Below are positions 1 to 8,559 of a DNA stretch of 21,718 nt, piece after piece. The number at the start of each line of letters is the position of its first letter. Within the stretch, counting starts at the first letter, position 1. Origin of the DNA: Chara braunii (Eukaryota > Streptophyta > Charophyceae > Charales > Characeae). The notes under the pieces are model-generated. The model did not search any database. It saw only the letters and a list, made by a program, of their open reading frames with translations, and was not told the origin of the DNA. Position numbers and translations under genes: made by a program. The DNA is taken from NCBI GenBank assembly GCA_003427395.1, contig BFEA01000157.1, forward strand, positions 1,254,498 through 1,276,215, in the 5' to 3' direction.

Positions 1-225
1 CCGGATCGAGGAAGCGTGGAACAGCGCGGGGCAGCGCGCGCACGCACGCACGGACATAGAGCCCGGATCGGGGAAGCGCGGAACAGCGCGGGGCAGCGCG
101 TGCACGCGCACAAAGGCACAGAGCCCGAACAACGGGGAGCAGCGCACACACGCGCGCACGGGCATAGAGCCTGGATCAAGCGGAGCAGCAGCCGCGAGCA
201 CACGTACATACGCGCGCTCTAATCG
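1..225. repeat. GC-rich ~60-bp tandem repeat, cut by window edge
   Basis: About four imperfect units begin near 1, 62, 125 and 170. Each starts with a version of ccggatcg, followed by gcggaacagcgcggggcagc, a CG/CA-rich stretch, and catagagcc. Spacing is about 61, 63 and 45 bp, so the last unit is shortened. The array starts at the window edge and probably continues to the left. An open plus frame over it (16-222) is Arg/His/Ala repeats translated from the satellite and is not a credible gene. Confidence 0.8.
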
Positions 226-1478
226 AGCGAGATCGCGCTCACTTTCCCATACGCACGGGATGTTGACGTGAGGGGTGCATATCAGTGTGCACTGCAGCTT
301 TGGGTGTGCGTCCATCTGCGTGTTAGCGCACGAACCTGCACGAGATTGAGAACGGGGCGCGGGAGTGACCGGGGGTTTGCTCGTGCACTGTGACAAGGCA
401 CAACCGCGCGGCTCGTGAGGGGGCACGATCAGGCCAACTCAACAAAAGGGGCCTCTGGTACACGATCGGGACAGCCAGGCGCTGATCGCAAAAGAGATTG
501 CGAGTCCTACCCTCTTTTGCATGTGGGCTTCGACCCTTTGTGGCGGCCAAGCGCCCTTTGACTCTAGGGGCAGGGCTCCATCTTCGGAGGCCTGTAACAG
601 GTCAAGGGTTTCGACTTTGATAGTCGCCACGGACCTCAACGTCCAACTATAAACTTAACAAGCAAAATCAAGAAGGTTCAATCAGTAAATATCCTAACAT
701 CCACACATCATTCGCAACTTGAGATAGACTAGAATGGGTAAAGGATAGTCTATTAGGTATGTAGATCGTGCGACATATGGTTGTCATCCTCACTGCCTCC
801 AAAGTGTAGCTTGTACCTCAAGCTCCAAACACTAACTTAGATAAAACATACACACATGCCAAAGCCACATTGCCATGCACCAATATGGTCAACTTGACCG
901 TTCCTTGCAGCTCACACCCCGCCTTTTACACTCAAGCCACAATCATTATCTGCTTTTCCATAAAAGATATTCAGTCCTTTACAATGACCATTAAAGAAAT
1001 TTTGGGTAAAACACATAAAGAAACATATAAAACCCAATGGGCCAAAGGCGTCAGGTTTGTGTCGTAAACCGACCTGTTATCAAAGGATAACAGAAAAATG
1101 AACCTTTATAGGATCAAAACGAACAAATTGAGCTTTCAATCGATACCGTAGACTTGCATCACAGTACAGGCGAAAAATGATCAATCGTACATTTAAAACA
1201 AACGGAGGACATGCTCCATTTTGCAGCCTAGCTCCTCTACTAACTTCTCTCTCACCTTCCTCTAATCGGTACTAGAAGTTCAAATTTTGGCATCATCTCC
1301 CCTAAACAGGCCCTAAACAGGGTGGATTGTCAAATTTCTCCTCACAGAAAATAATATAACACTCCGAAAAACTGCGAAAAATTAACAAATTTTGATGAAA
1401 AAATAAACATTACAATTTATGGTTACACAAATCGTTTAAGATACTATTAAATCGAAAGGTAGACGTACAGATGTGGGT
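226..1478. other. No gene seen; GC-rich then AT-rich spacer
   Basis: The first ~430 bases are GC-rich and the rest is AT-rich. All reading frames are short, overlap on both strands and match no family I know. A short direct repeat (cctaaacagg, twice) lies near 1300-1320. I see no RNA gene or convincing promoter. Confidence 0.6.
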
Positions 1479-1604
1479 GACATTGCGCTTCCCGTAAGAA
1501 AAGTGTCTTTCCAGAATTTTCACGAACCCAAAAATGACTAACTCTTTCGGATTTGTAAAAATTTTGGCAGCGCTTCTTGTAGGAAAAGGAGGCTGCCAAA
1601 ATTT
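1479..1604. repeat. Two related hairpins, shared loop and different stems
   Basis: Hairpin A pairs GACATT (1479-1484) with AGTGTC (1502-1507), including one T-G wobble, around a 17-nt loop gcgcttcccgtaagaaa. Hairpin B pairs AAATTTTGGCAGC (1559-1571) perfectly with GCTGCCAAAATTT (1592-1604), 13 bp, around gcttcttgtaggaaaaggag. The loops are clearly related (gcttc, two variable bases, gta, then gaaaa), but the arms share no sequence. A 6-bp stem, CTAACT/AGTTAG (1650-1655/1673-1678), follows. Confidence 0.75.
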
Positions 1605-1985
1605 ATTTAAAACTGAAAATGCGAAAGCGAAGTACAACTATACTTGGGACTAACTTCTGACACTCACTTGACAGTTAGAACTGGAGATAGTCCACATGAT
1701 CCTTCTTTGAAGATGGTATCGTGAGCTAGCACTAGTCCTACCTTCTAGTAAGGTAAGTTCTATCTTATCCCAAGCTTCCCTCCCATCATCCATTTTAATA
1801 TGCCTATAGCTTCAACACTCGGCGAGCATCTAAAGCGACTAAACTATCGAAAGAATACCCCAAGAGATAGACCCCCAGAGTACGAACAAGTGAGCATAAT
1901 AGCATCTCTCGCTAACCCTCATGTTCCTTTCCAGATCACATAGCTCGTTCCAGTCTCACATTATTACCCTTTTAACCTTCCTTAC
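1605..1985. other. No gene seen
   Basis: Stop-rich AT-leaning sequence. Apart from the CTAACT/AGTTAG hairpin at 1650-1678 I see no feature here. Confidence 0.55.
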
Positions 1986-3045
1986 ATAAGGCATAGGATC
2001 AGACAACCCAACTTATGGGGCATAGGATTAGACAACCCAACTTATGGGTATGATTGACATGCCTAAGAGGCCACACCAACTTATGGTGCCCTAGCCCGGT
2101 AGAATAAGTAAACGTAAGGCATATGACCAAGTCACACCAACTTATTGCGCGACTAACTTCTGCCTAGACGATTGACATAAGGCGTATGATCGGGCTGCAC
2201 CAACTTATGGTGAGGCTGGTCAGGCTGAACATTTGGCATACACAAATAACTGGGCCGCCTCAACTTATGAGGAAGTCCAACCTTTTCCAGAACAAACGAC
2301 GAGAGGCATATGACCAGAACACACCAACTTATGGTGTGAATAGCCAACCCAAACAATGACATATAGCGTAGAACTAGGCTACCCAACTTATCGGTAGTCC
2401 AGCCTACTTAGATAAATAACATGCACGTATGACCGAACAACCCTCAACTTATGGGTTCGCTCAGCCTCCGTAACACAACTACATTCAATAATTAAGTTCA
2501 CACCTTCATTCTCTCTTCCGACAAATGATCAAGTCACTCCAACTTACGGAGATCCCAAACCAAACCTCAATTATGTTTAAATTAGCCAAGTTTATATTAT
2601 CTCTTTGCATCTTGTGTTATCATGGGCATAGGATCGGACTACCCAACTTATGGACGAGTCTAGTTGTCCAAAGTTACCTCTCGATTTTATACTCTAAATC
2701 TTATTCCTTTTCTGCTTGTGTCTTTTACTGGCTTATATGGCTAGATCTCCCAACTCATGGCGTGATGTACTACATAAATAAATATATCATATTCCGTACT
2801 TTGGTTCCTCTTATGTTCACGGCTCATGACTGGGTCACATCGACTTATGGTGTGACTAGCCTTTGCCTGTGTCCCCAACATAAATAAACATAAAATTGAA
2901 CACATGCACTTAGAATGTGCCCAACTCTGTTCAACAATAAAAGAAATAAGGATTCTGAGTACCCAACTTATGGGTCCCATCTTCCGGTCAGAAACCCCAG
3001 GAAAAACATATGACCGGACTGTCCACCTTATGGAGCGTCCCAACC
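1986..3045 (+). repeat. Array of ~15 hairpins with constant loop AACTTAT and variable complementary stems
   Basis: The 7-nt word AACTTAT (or a one-base variant) recurs about 15 times, and most copies are flanked by arms that pair. Examples: ACCC/GGGT (2035-2049), CACC/GGTG (2074-2088 and 2198-2212), CCTC/GAGG with an outer TGG.C/G.CCA (2251-2279), CACACC/GGTGTG (2320-2338), CTACC/GGTAG (2379-2397), CGAA+CCC/GGG+TTCG (2434-2459), CTCC/GGAG (2537-2551), GTCACATC/GGTGTGAC with one T-G pair (2834-2856), and GGAC+TCC/GGA+GTCC (3016-3040). Copies at 2139 and near 2755 have weak stems. Many units are preceded by a form of ggcatatgacc, so unit identity extends beyond the loop. Spacing is irregular, about 29 to over 100 bp. 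The first two units are a near-perfect 29-bp direct repeat. Confidence 0.85.
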
Positions 3046-3394
3046 TCTGAAAGTCAAGCGAACAGCCCAACATACAAAAAAAGAAACATAACACTGAGCC
3101 CACACACTCAGAATGGACTCGGCCTTTGGTTGACCCGGTCTCACAAGCAAAACTAACATTTTGTCCACCCTTCCCACATTGATTCTCTGCTTTCACGCAA
3201 AGAATATGAATTCACACACATAATTTTTTTACTTTTCTTCGGATAAAATCCTGAAATAGAAAATAAAAATAAAATAAATAATAAATGATCTCAATCATAG
3301 TTCCAGACAGATAGAAAGTAGTACATCTAGGGGAGGGGATCACACGCGTAAAGGCGGTTATACCTGTGTGTTCCCTGCCTCCAGAATTTCGCCC
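3046..3394. other. No gene seen; AT-rich spacer
   Basis: AT-rich, with A/T runs near 3215-3290. The word ctgaaagtcaa near 3047 also occurs at the corresponding place in the other copy of this repeat (minus strand, about 18950). Unlike that copy, there is no zinc-knuckle reading frame here. Confidence 0.5.
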
Positions 3395-3633
3395 AGGCTT
3401 CGGCAAAGCTCCCACAATCGGTGGGCGAACCCCCCCCCATAGGGCCTTGCTACAGTCTTGTGGGTTGCAATCCCACCTACCGCCTTCCCCTCCCGAACAA
3501 TAGACTAGACTAAGAGTAAGAAGGAGAGAAAAAGGTAGGTCAGTCTCTCAAGGTTCAGAAAAATAGTCATTCAGACTCACGCGGAGAGGGTCTTGGTGTC
3601 TTCTCATCTTGAGGGCCCTGCAATGGTGGCCAA
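3395..3633 (+). repeat. Conserved block, left copy (inverted partner at 18221-18440)
   Basis: Read on the plus strand this aligns in order with the minus strand of 18221-18440. Shared words are caatcggtgggc, ggttgcaatccc (3463-3474), ccgccttcc, agactaga, gtaagaagga, ggagaggg followed by cttg, gagggcc, and a final caatgg-ggccaa ending at 3633. It contains a tRNA T-arm-like hairpin, GTGGG/CCCAC around TTGCAAT (3460-3476). The right copy pairs CGGG/CCCG around the same loop. A second stem, CCCAC/GTGGG, lies near 3411-3425. Together with the upstream AACTTAT array it forms one composite repeat. I cannot say whether it is LTR, leader or non-autonomous sequence. Confidence 0.75.
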
Positions 3634-4452
3634 AGCGCAGTCAGATCCCTCAATAATGGTACTACCAATGATGACTGTAGTTGTCCAAACTAGCAGCAGC
3701 CCGTCGATGTTGAGAACAATAGCACCACCTTGCACAAACAACAACACTTACTGTGTAATCATGAGCGACCTGAGCGCCGATTGCAGCAGCTTGGGAATTG
3801 GAATCAACAATTTGGATGCTATAATTGGATGCCAACGGTCCGTATGTTGCAGCTCAAGAATTTCGCTTCCTTGACTGCAGCTTGAAGACAAAGCGCAGAG
3901 GCCAGCAGCACCTTGTAGGCAGACCGCAATAATAGCCAGAAAACAGCCGCAACACCAACTTGTGCTGAGGTGCAGCAGTAGTCAAAGCTTAGGAGATAGC
4001 AACATTTCGAAGCCAGAAGTAGCAGCACCAACTTGAAGCAATGAACTCACTCCAACTGTATGTCGATTGTCCCCTTCAACCTTTCCTCGATCCTCTATCT
4101 CGACTTCCTCCTCCCTTATCGGCCTCCTCTATGTTTTCTCCGCATTTTCCCCTCTTCGAGTGGGACTTTTCTCCCCTATGATGCACCCAGCCTCACTGCT
4201 GTCCTGGTGCACGTGAACCAATAACAAGAGCGCGCACTCGCCCCTCACTCCATCAGATAAGTGCCTTTGCTCCCCACATCCTCATTTTTGCCCTGTTGAT
4301 CTCAATGGACCTTCGCACCAATGTGACTGCAATCTCAGCGTCATGGTAATGTGCACATCAATACTGTTACACAGGTAAGCATCTCCCTTTTCCTCCTTTA
4401 CTGCATTTACTCACCCTCTCGATACCGCACTTTATTCCTTTCGCCACACTCC
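3634..4452. other. No gene seen; pyrimidine-rich tract
   Basis: At 3680-4040 there are several degenerate copies of gcagca and caccttg/caccaacttg words, perhaps a decayed repeat. At 4070-4160 the plus strand is strongly pyrimidine-rich. A consensus-like splice donor (cacaggtaagc) is at about 4370-4380. No frame encodes a recognisable protein. Confidence 0.5.
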
Positions 4453-4480
4453 TGCCAATTCTCTAACATTAAAATTGGCA
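4453..4480. other. 8-bp perfect hairpin
   Basis: TGCCAATT (4453-4460) pairs with AATTGGCA (4473-4480) around a 12-nt loop. The right arm and what follows (attggcatcgtcagtgg) resemble an LTR-retrotransposon primer-binding site after a ctaaca end. No matching second LTR or polyprotein follows, so the hairpin is the safer description. Confidence 0.5.
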
Positions 4481-4650
4481 TCGTCAGTGGATTCGCTCGC
4501 TCGTAGGACCTCAGATTTGACTCCTGCCCCGCCCAAGTCCGCTATTAAACAAGCGAACACGATCTCTCCTACTTCGTACTTCCTACCTACTCACACCCGA
4601 TCTTTAGTGAACCCGACCGAAGTGCTGGCCAGATGCATTCATTTTTTAGT

Positions 4651-5447
4651 AGCAGTTAGAAAGTTGAGCAGCCTGGGGAGAACGCTGTAACAAATGCAAG
4701 CCCGAAGACGAACGGAAATGAGCAACACAACGGTGAGCACCTCGATCACGATCACAACAACGAAGACCATGATCCCGACACTGAAAAAGATCACAATAAT
4801 GAGCTGGAACGCATGACCAAGTGCCACGCTCCATTACTCACCAAATGTGCAAAATGAGAATGAATCTGCTACTAGAACGTAGGATGCTTGCTTGGTGAGT
4901 CCCTCTTTCTCTCCCGCTCACCCTCTCCCTTTCTATGTGTCTACTACCCTTTTGCACCAGGACGCACCTATTTGTCAACACGACCAGGTTCTTTCAACTT
5001 AAGTCATCGGGACACTGATCATGAATAGGGGCAGCAGCGCATTTACCGCGTACCACTTAAGCCAAAAATAAGGATGAATATTATGCTGGAAACTGGTCAG
5101 ATGCAGCGCCCATAGGCATAACCACCGACTATGAAGGAGGAGACCACCATGGTGATGCAGGAAGAGACTATTGTAATGGCGAAGGAAATTTCCACGATAA
5201 CCACGTGTGCCAAGATCAAGATGACGATTTCAACGAGCTTAAGCACCGAGATTATGACCTCCTGAATGGGCAGGGCCGGGATCTCAATCGCACCAAAATC
5301 GAGGTGTGGAAACGAACCTTCCCCCCAAAGATAGCTCAGTGCATGGATCGAATAGGAGCTATCGCAGCACTGCTGACAAAAGTGATAGTGGTGCTTGATG
5401 ATGATGGTCATGTCTCTCAGCCTGCGTTCCTCTCTCTCTCTCTCTAG
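4651..5447 (+). other. Asp/His/Asn-rich low-complexity frames, possible decayed exons
   Basis: Two plus-strand open stretches share an unusual composition. The first (about 4651-4856) encodes alternating Asp and His with Asn and Glu. The second (about 5061-5447) is rich in Asp, Gly, His and Tyr, with short runs such as DQDDDFNE. They come from an imperfect gaycaygay-type repeat in the DNA. Possible splice signals lie between them: a gtgagt donor near 4895 and a pyrimidine tract ending caccag near 4960. The sequence after that acceptor is stopped in the frame needed to join the second stretch. I recognise no domain. It could be a low-complexity repeat, a decayed retroelement gag or fragments of a host gene. 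A minus-strand frame across the same DNA (5097-5624) is very hydrophobic in part and looks like its complement rather than a gene. Confidence 0.25.
5430..5445. repeat. (TC)n microsatellite
   Basis: Uninterrupted TC dinucleotide run at the end of the Asp-rich stretch. Confidence 0.9.
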
Positions 5448-6213
5448 TCGAGTGAAGCCCAGCTTCGCGCCGTCGCACTTTTTCCAGTTGGGCCACTTCG
5501 GGCGACCGGAAAGCCAACAGGCTGTCACGCAGGATTTGGATGTTGTTTGCAATAAATAAAATAAATTAATTAAAGCAAAATCCCTTCCTGTTGTGTGCGT
5601 CCGACTTTGAGCGAGACCCTTCAATTGCGGTCATCGGTCTTAGGAATCTTTGATTATGATTCGGAACAACAATGATCATTTAATAATAAGAACTGAATAA
5701 TCAAGTAGCATGCACGCACATCATAATGCCATTTAGGATAGAGAACTGTTACATGAGCAGGCAGGAACTGAAAAGAGATCAATAGGCAGGACACTGACCA
5801 ACTTGACAAGACAAGATCAACAAGCTCATATGAGAGAAGAGGAGAGCTCTTTATCGCATCAAGGTCACAAAACGAACAGACAGAACTTAGAACCATTGTC
5901 TCTGTAGTCAGCTCTCTCTCTCCCCTCAGAAGATCATGTCATACTCAGAGGTTTGACAATGGTTAGTATGTTGTCCAGTGGTCCAAGAGCGATTCCGCAT
6001 GTTGTTGACTTGTACTTGTGAGAAGGTCTGGTGCGACCTATATCTGATGACCGTGCTCAAGTCATGAGTCTGCTCTGCTCGAGATATCAAATTCTGTCAT
6101 GCTAAAAAAAATCCTCTCTTGAGTCCGCTGTCCTCAAATACTACTGATGTTGAGACTACTCACTTGTCACATGATCGGTCTTACTGAATACTGATGACAC
6201 TCGTTGTGTTGGC
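5448..6213. other. No gene seen
   Basis: Short overlapping frames on both strands with no recognisable domain. No structural RNA or long repeat noticed. Confidence 0.55.
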
Positions 6214-6373
6214 GTTGCTGCCACCAAGAGAGCCCGCTATGACCAACACTATTGCCACTGTCATCGAGATTGCCTGCTATAACCAGCATCGTTGCGGCTA
6301 CCACGGAACCTCCCGCTATCGCCAGTACTGGCGCTGTTGTCACCGAAAACTGCCCGCTGTGACCAGCGCCATG
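6214..6373. repeat. ~40-bp minisatellite, four diverged units
   Basis: Units begin near 6214, 6251, 6291 and 6331. Each contains a gttgc-like start, a caccga/catcga word, then gcccgctatgaccagc or a variant. The period is 37-40 bp and units differ at many positions, so the array is old. It is the first of four unrelated tandem arrays between here and 8150. Confidence 0.7.
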
Positions 6374-6410
6374 TCCCCTGAGAATGGGACCTGCTGAGAG
6401 CAAATTGAGA

Positions 6411-7058
6411 TCATCTACTGAGTTTACTTAATCTGAACCCACTGAAACTGAGAATTGAACTCACTGGGATCGGGTTCGACTGAGTCTGAACTCGTTGAAA
6501 CTGAAATGAGCATGCCGAAACTGATCTGAGTTCACTGATGCTGCACTTGGATATGAAATCAAAACTGGACTGAACTTGCCGAGATGAAACTGAACTCACC
6601 GAACTTACTGAAACTGAATTGAACTCAAAGAAATGAAACTGAAAATGATCTCACTGAACTTACTGGAACTGAATTGAACTCGAAGAGATGAGACTGAAAA
6701 TGATCTCACTGAACTTACGGGAACTGAACCGAACTTGAAGAGATGAAACTGATCTCACTGAACTTATTGGAACTTAACTGAACTTGAATATGAGATTGAT
6801 CTCACTGAGCTTACTGGAACTGAACTGAACTTGAAGAGATGAGACTGATCTCACTGAGCTTACTGGAACTGAACTGAACTTGAAGAGATGAGACTGATCT
6901 CAATGAACTTACTGGAATTGAACTGAACTTGAAGAGATGAGACTGATCTCACTGAACTTACTGGAACTGAACTAAACTTGAAGAGATGAGACTGATCTCA
7001 CTGAGATTACTGGAACTGAACTGAACTTGAAGAGATATGACTGATCTCACAATGAGCG
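6411..7058. repeat. 49/55-bp minisatellite
   Basis: The word ttactgg (or ttactg, ttacgg, ttattgg) recurs at 6605, 6660, 6715, 6764, 6811, 6860, 6909, 6958 and 7007, giving two 55-bp steps and then mostly 49-bp steps. The 6-bp difference is a gaaaat insertion. The 49-bp units from 6811 on are nearly identical, while units at 6411-6600 are degenerate, so the array was homogenised recently towards its right side. Many units contain a small perfect hairpin, TGAGA-ctga-TCTCA. Confidence 0.9.
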
Positions 7059-7271
7059 TGTTCTGTTCACTGAGTCTGAATTCATTGAAATTCGATTGAG
7101 TCTGCTAAGACTGAGCAGAACATGCTGAATCCGATTCCAGTTCGACACTTGGATAAAATCATATATGTTCTTCGGTTTGAACCGAACATAAACCCAAGAC
7201 TGGCCGAAGCTAGAAACATGGATTCAGTCGAAGTTCGGCGTTTGAGTTCAAAAATAGTGTGTCTTTTGTTA

Positions 7272-7400
7272 GAATATAGGCTTGTGTCTGATTAGGGAAT
7301 ATACTTGGGCCTGATTCTAATATACATCTGAGTTTGATCATCAGGAGTGCCAGAGCTTGATCGAAATATGTGTTTCAGTCTGATCGAGAAATATGTGTGG
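7272..7400. repeat. ~23-bp degenerate tandem repeat
   Basis: The word aatat recurs at 7273, 7298, 7319, 7365 and 7390, each followed by a ttgtg/ttggg-like word and ctgat/tgatc. Spacings are 25, 21, 46 (two units) and 25 bp. The bases between the previous array and this one (7059-7271) show nothing I recognise. Confidence 0.55.
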
Positions 7401-7911
7401 GACTGTTTTGAATGTGAACTTGAGAATGATCTGCTTATGAGCTCTAAGCCCAATCCGAGCATAGGTCTTGAGTCTCGTCTGAATTGCACACTGTTTGTTC
7501 TTCTGGTGGTTGTGTAGAACCTAACCTGAGTTTGTTCTCAGTGCTCGATATTTGTTCTTGCTCGGAGTGGCACCCTGGTTATTGCACAGGGTTCGTTTAC
7601 TCAAGGGGGTACTTTGATTACAACATTGAGCTTGATCTCAACAATGTGTGGCCCGCTTATGGTGTCGAGACTTTCCTCAGATATATTTCATTTTGTCACC
7701 TATGTTGAGTCTGGCCTCGAACAAATTGTTTTCTCTTCACTGTGCCCATTCTGTTCTTAGTCAAGTTGCCACTTGCCTTATACAACACGCAATGCCATAC
7801 TATCGAACTCTCATTTATTCATTGTGCAAGGCATAGTGGGAACTTGTCTCCTGCAGAGATATTAAGCAACATGTTTGTACAGCTACCCCCCCCCTCTTCC
7901 TGTTTGTATCC
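7401..7911. other. No gene seen; one isolated hairpin
   Basis: At 7572-7592 ACCCTG pairs with CAGGGT around gttattgca. This resembles the hairpins of the array that begins near 7912 and may be an outlying copy. Overlapping plus-strand frames here are short and share no recognisable domain. Confidence 0.5.
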
Positions 7912-8150
7912 TGGACAGGGGTGTAGCCGACATGCTACTCTGCTCAAGTGCTGTGCATGGGCGCAACCAGCGTTGTCCCTGCTCTGACACAACGCAGGGA
8001 AGCGGCGTGCACAGGCCCTGTTCAAATATTGCACAGGGGTGCAGTGTACGTCATCCTTGTTCAACTAGAACACGGGGTGCAGCTCGCCTGTTCGAATATA
8101 ACACAGGGTACAACCTTGTGTTGCCCCTGTCTAAATACTTCACACGAAAA
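7912..8150. repeat. 39-bp tandem array of hairpins
   Basis: About six units start near 7912, 7953, 7990, 8030, 8069, 8099 and 8138 (one is ~30 bp). Several contain a hairpin with an 11-nt loop of related sequence but different stems: TCCCTGC/GCAGGGA (7976-8000), CCCTGT/ACAGGG (8016-8038) around tcaaatattgc, and CCTGT/ACAGG (8087-8107) around tcgaatataac. The unit at 8052 has a rearranged stem, TGTTC/GAACA. The array ends about 45 bp before the broken end of the gypsy element. Confidence 0.75.
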
Positions 8151-8191
8151 CCGCTAATCTAGGAAATTCATGCTCACGCATTTATTTTTCA

Positions 8192-8559
8192 TTATGTTTG
8201 GCAAAGCTCACAGGTTTTCACATAGCGCAACATATCACTCCGCATCTCCTTCCAGAAGAAGCGCTGCGACAGGGCTGCATATGACTTTAAGAACCCAAAT
8301 TGTCCACGTGCATCATGACACTCTGACATCAGCAGTGTCCTGAGCCGCTGATCCTGGGGAGTGCACAAGCGTTCCTCACCTCTGCTGTAGGTGTACAGCA
8401 AGTCTGAACTCAGGGCATAGCCGGGTTCAGCATTGGGATCCGCTTGTAGATTCCTCACTATGAGCCCAAAAGTTGGGTCCTGAGGCAGAAGACGAGCAAT
8501 GGTCTGACGGGTCTCCTCTCCAAAGGAGTGAGTAGAGGAGATCAATGCAAAAGAGTCAG
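8192..8559 (-). pseudogene. Integrase N-terminal zinc region, truncated
   Basis: Only the H2C2 zinc-binding region of integrase remains. The first His is in ECHDARG, the second position reads Gln in GQFGFLKS where GH(F/L/Y)G is expected, and the two cysteines are in TCELCQT. The frame ends two codons later at a stop, and sequence beyond about 8195 does not continue the domain. The D,D-35-E catalytic core is missing. The second His position appears to be lost to a single-base change (His to Gln). Confidence 0.8.

Noticed and set aside
16-222. Open frame rich in Arg, His and Ala
   Set aside because: It is translation of the GC-rich tandem repeat and has no domain.
1986-3045. Possible CRISPR array
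   Set aside because: Spacing is irregular (29 to over 100 bp), only a 7-nt core and short flanks are constant, the arms vary, and the setting is eukaryotic.
2741-3196. 151-codon minus-strand frame
   Set aside because: It runs through the hairpin array with no recognisable motif; taken as chance.
4461-4490. LTR end followed by a primer-binding site (ctaaca, then attggcatcgtcagtgg)
   Set aside because: No second LTR, terminal inverted repeat or polyprotein follows, and the same bases form a perfect 8-bp hairpin.
5097-5624. 175-codon minus-strand frame with hydrophobic runs
   Set aside because: The Ile/Val runs are the complement of the gat/gac repeats in the Asp-rich stretch; no real transmembrane protein pattern.
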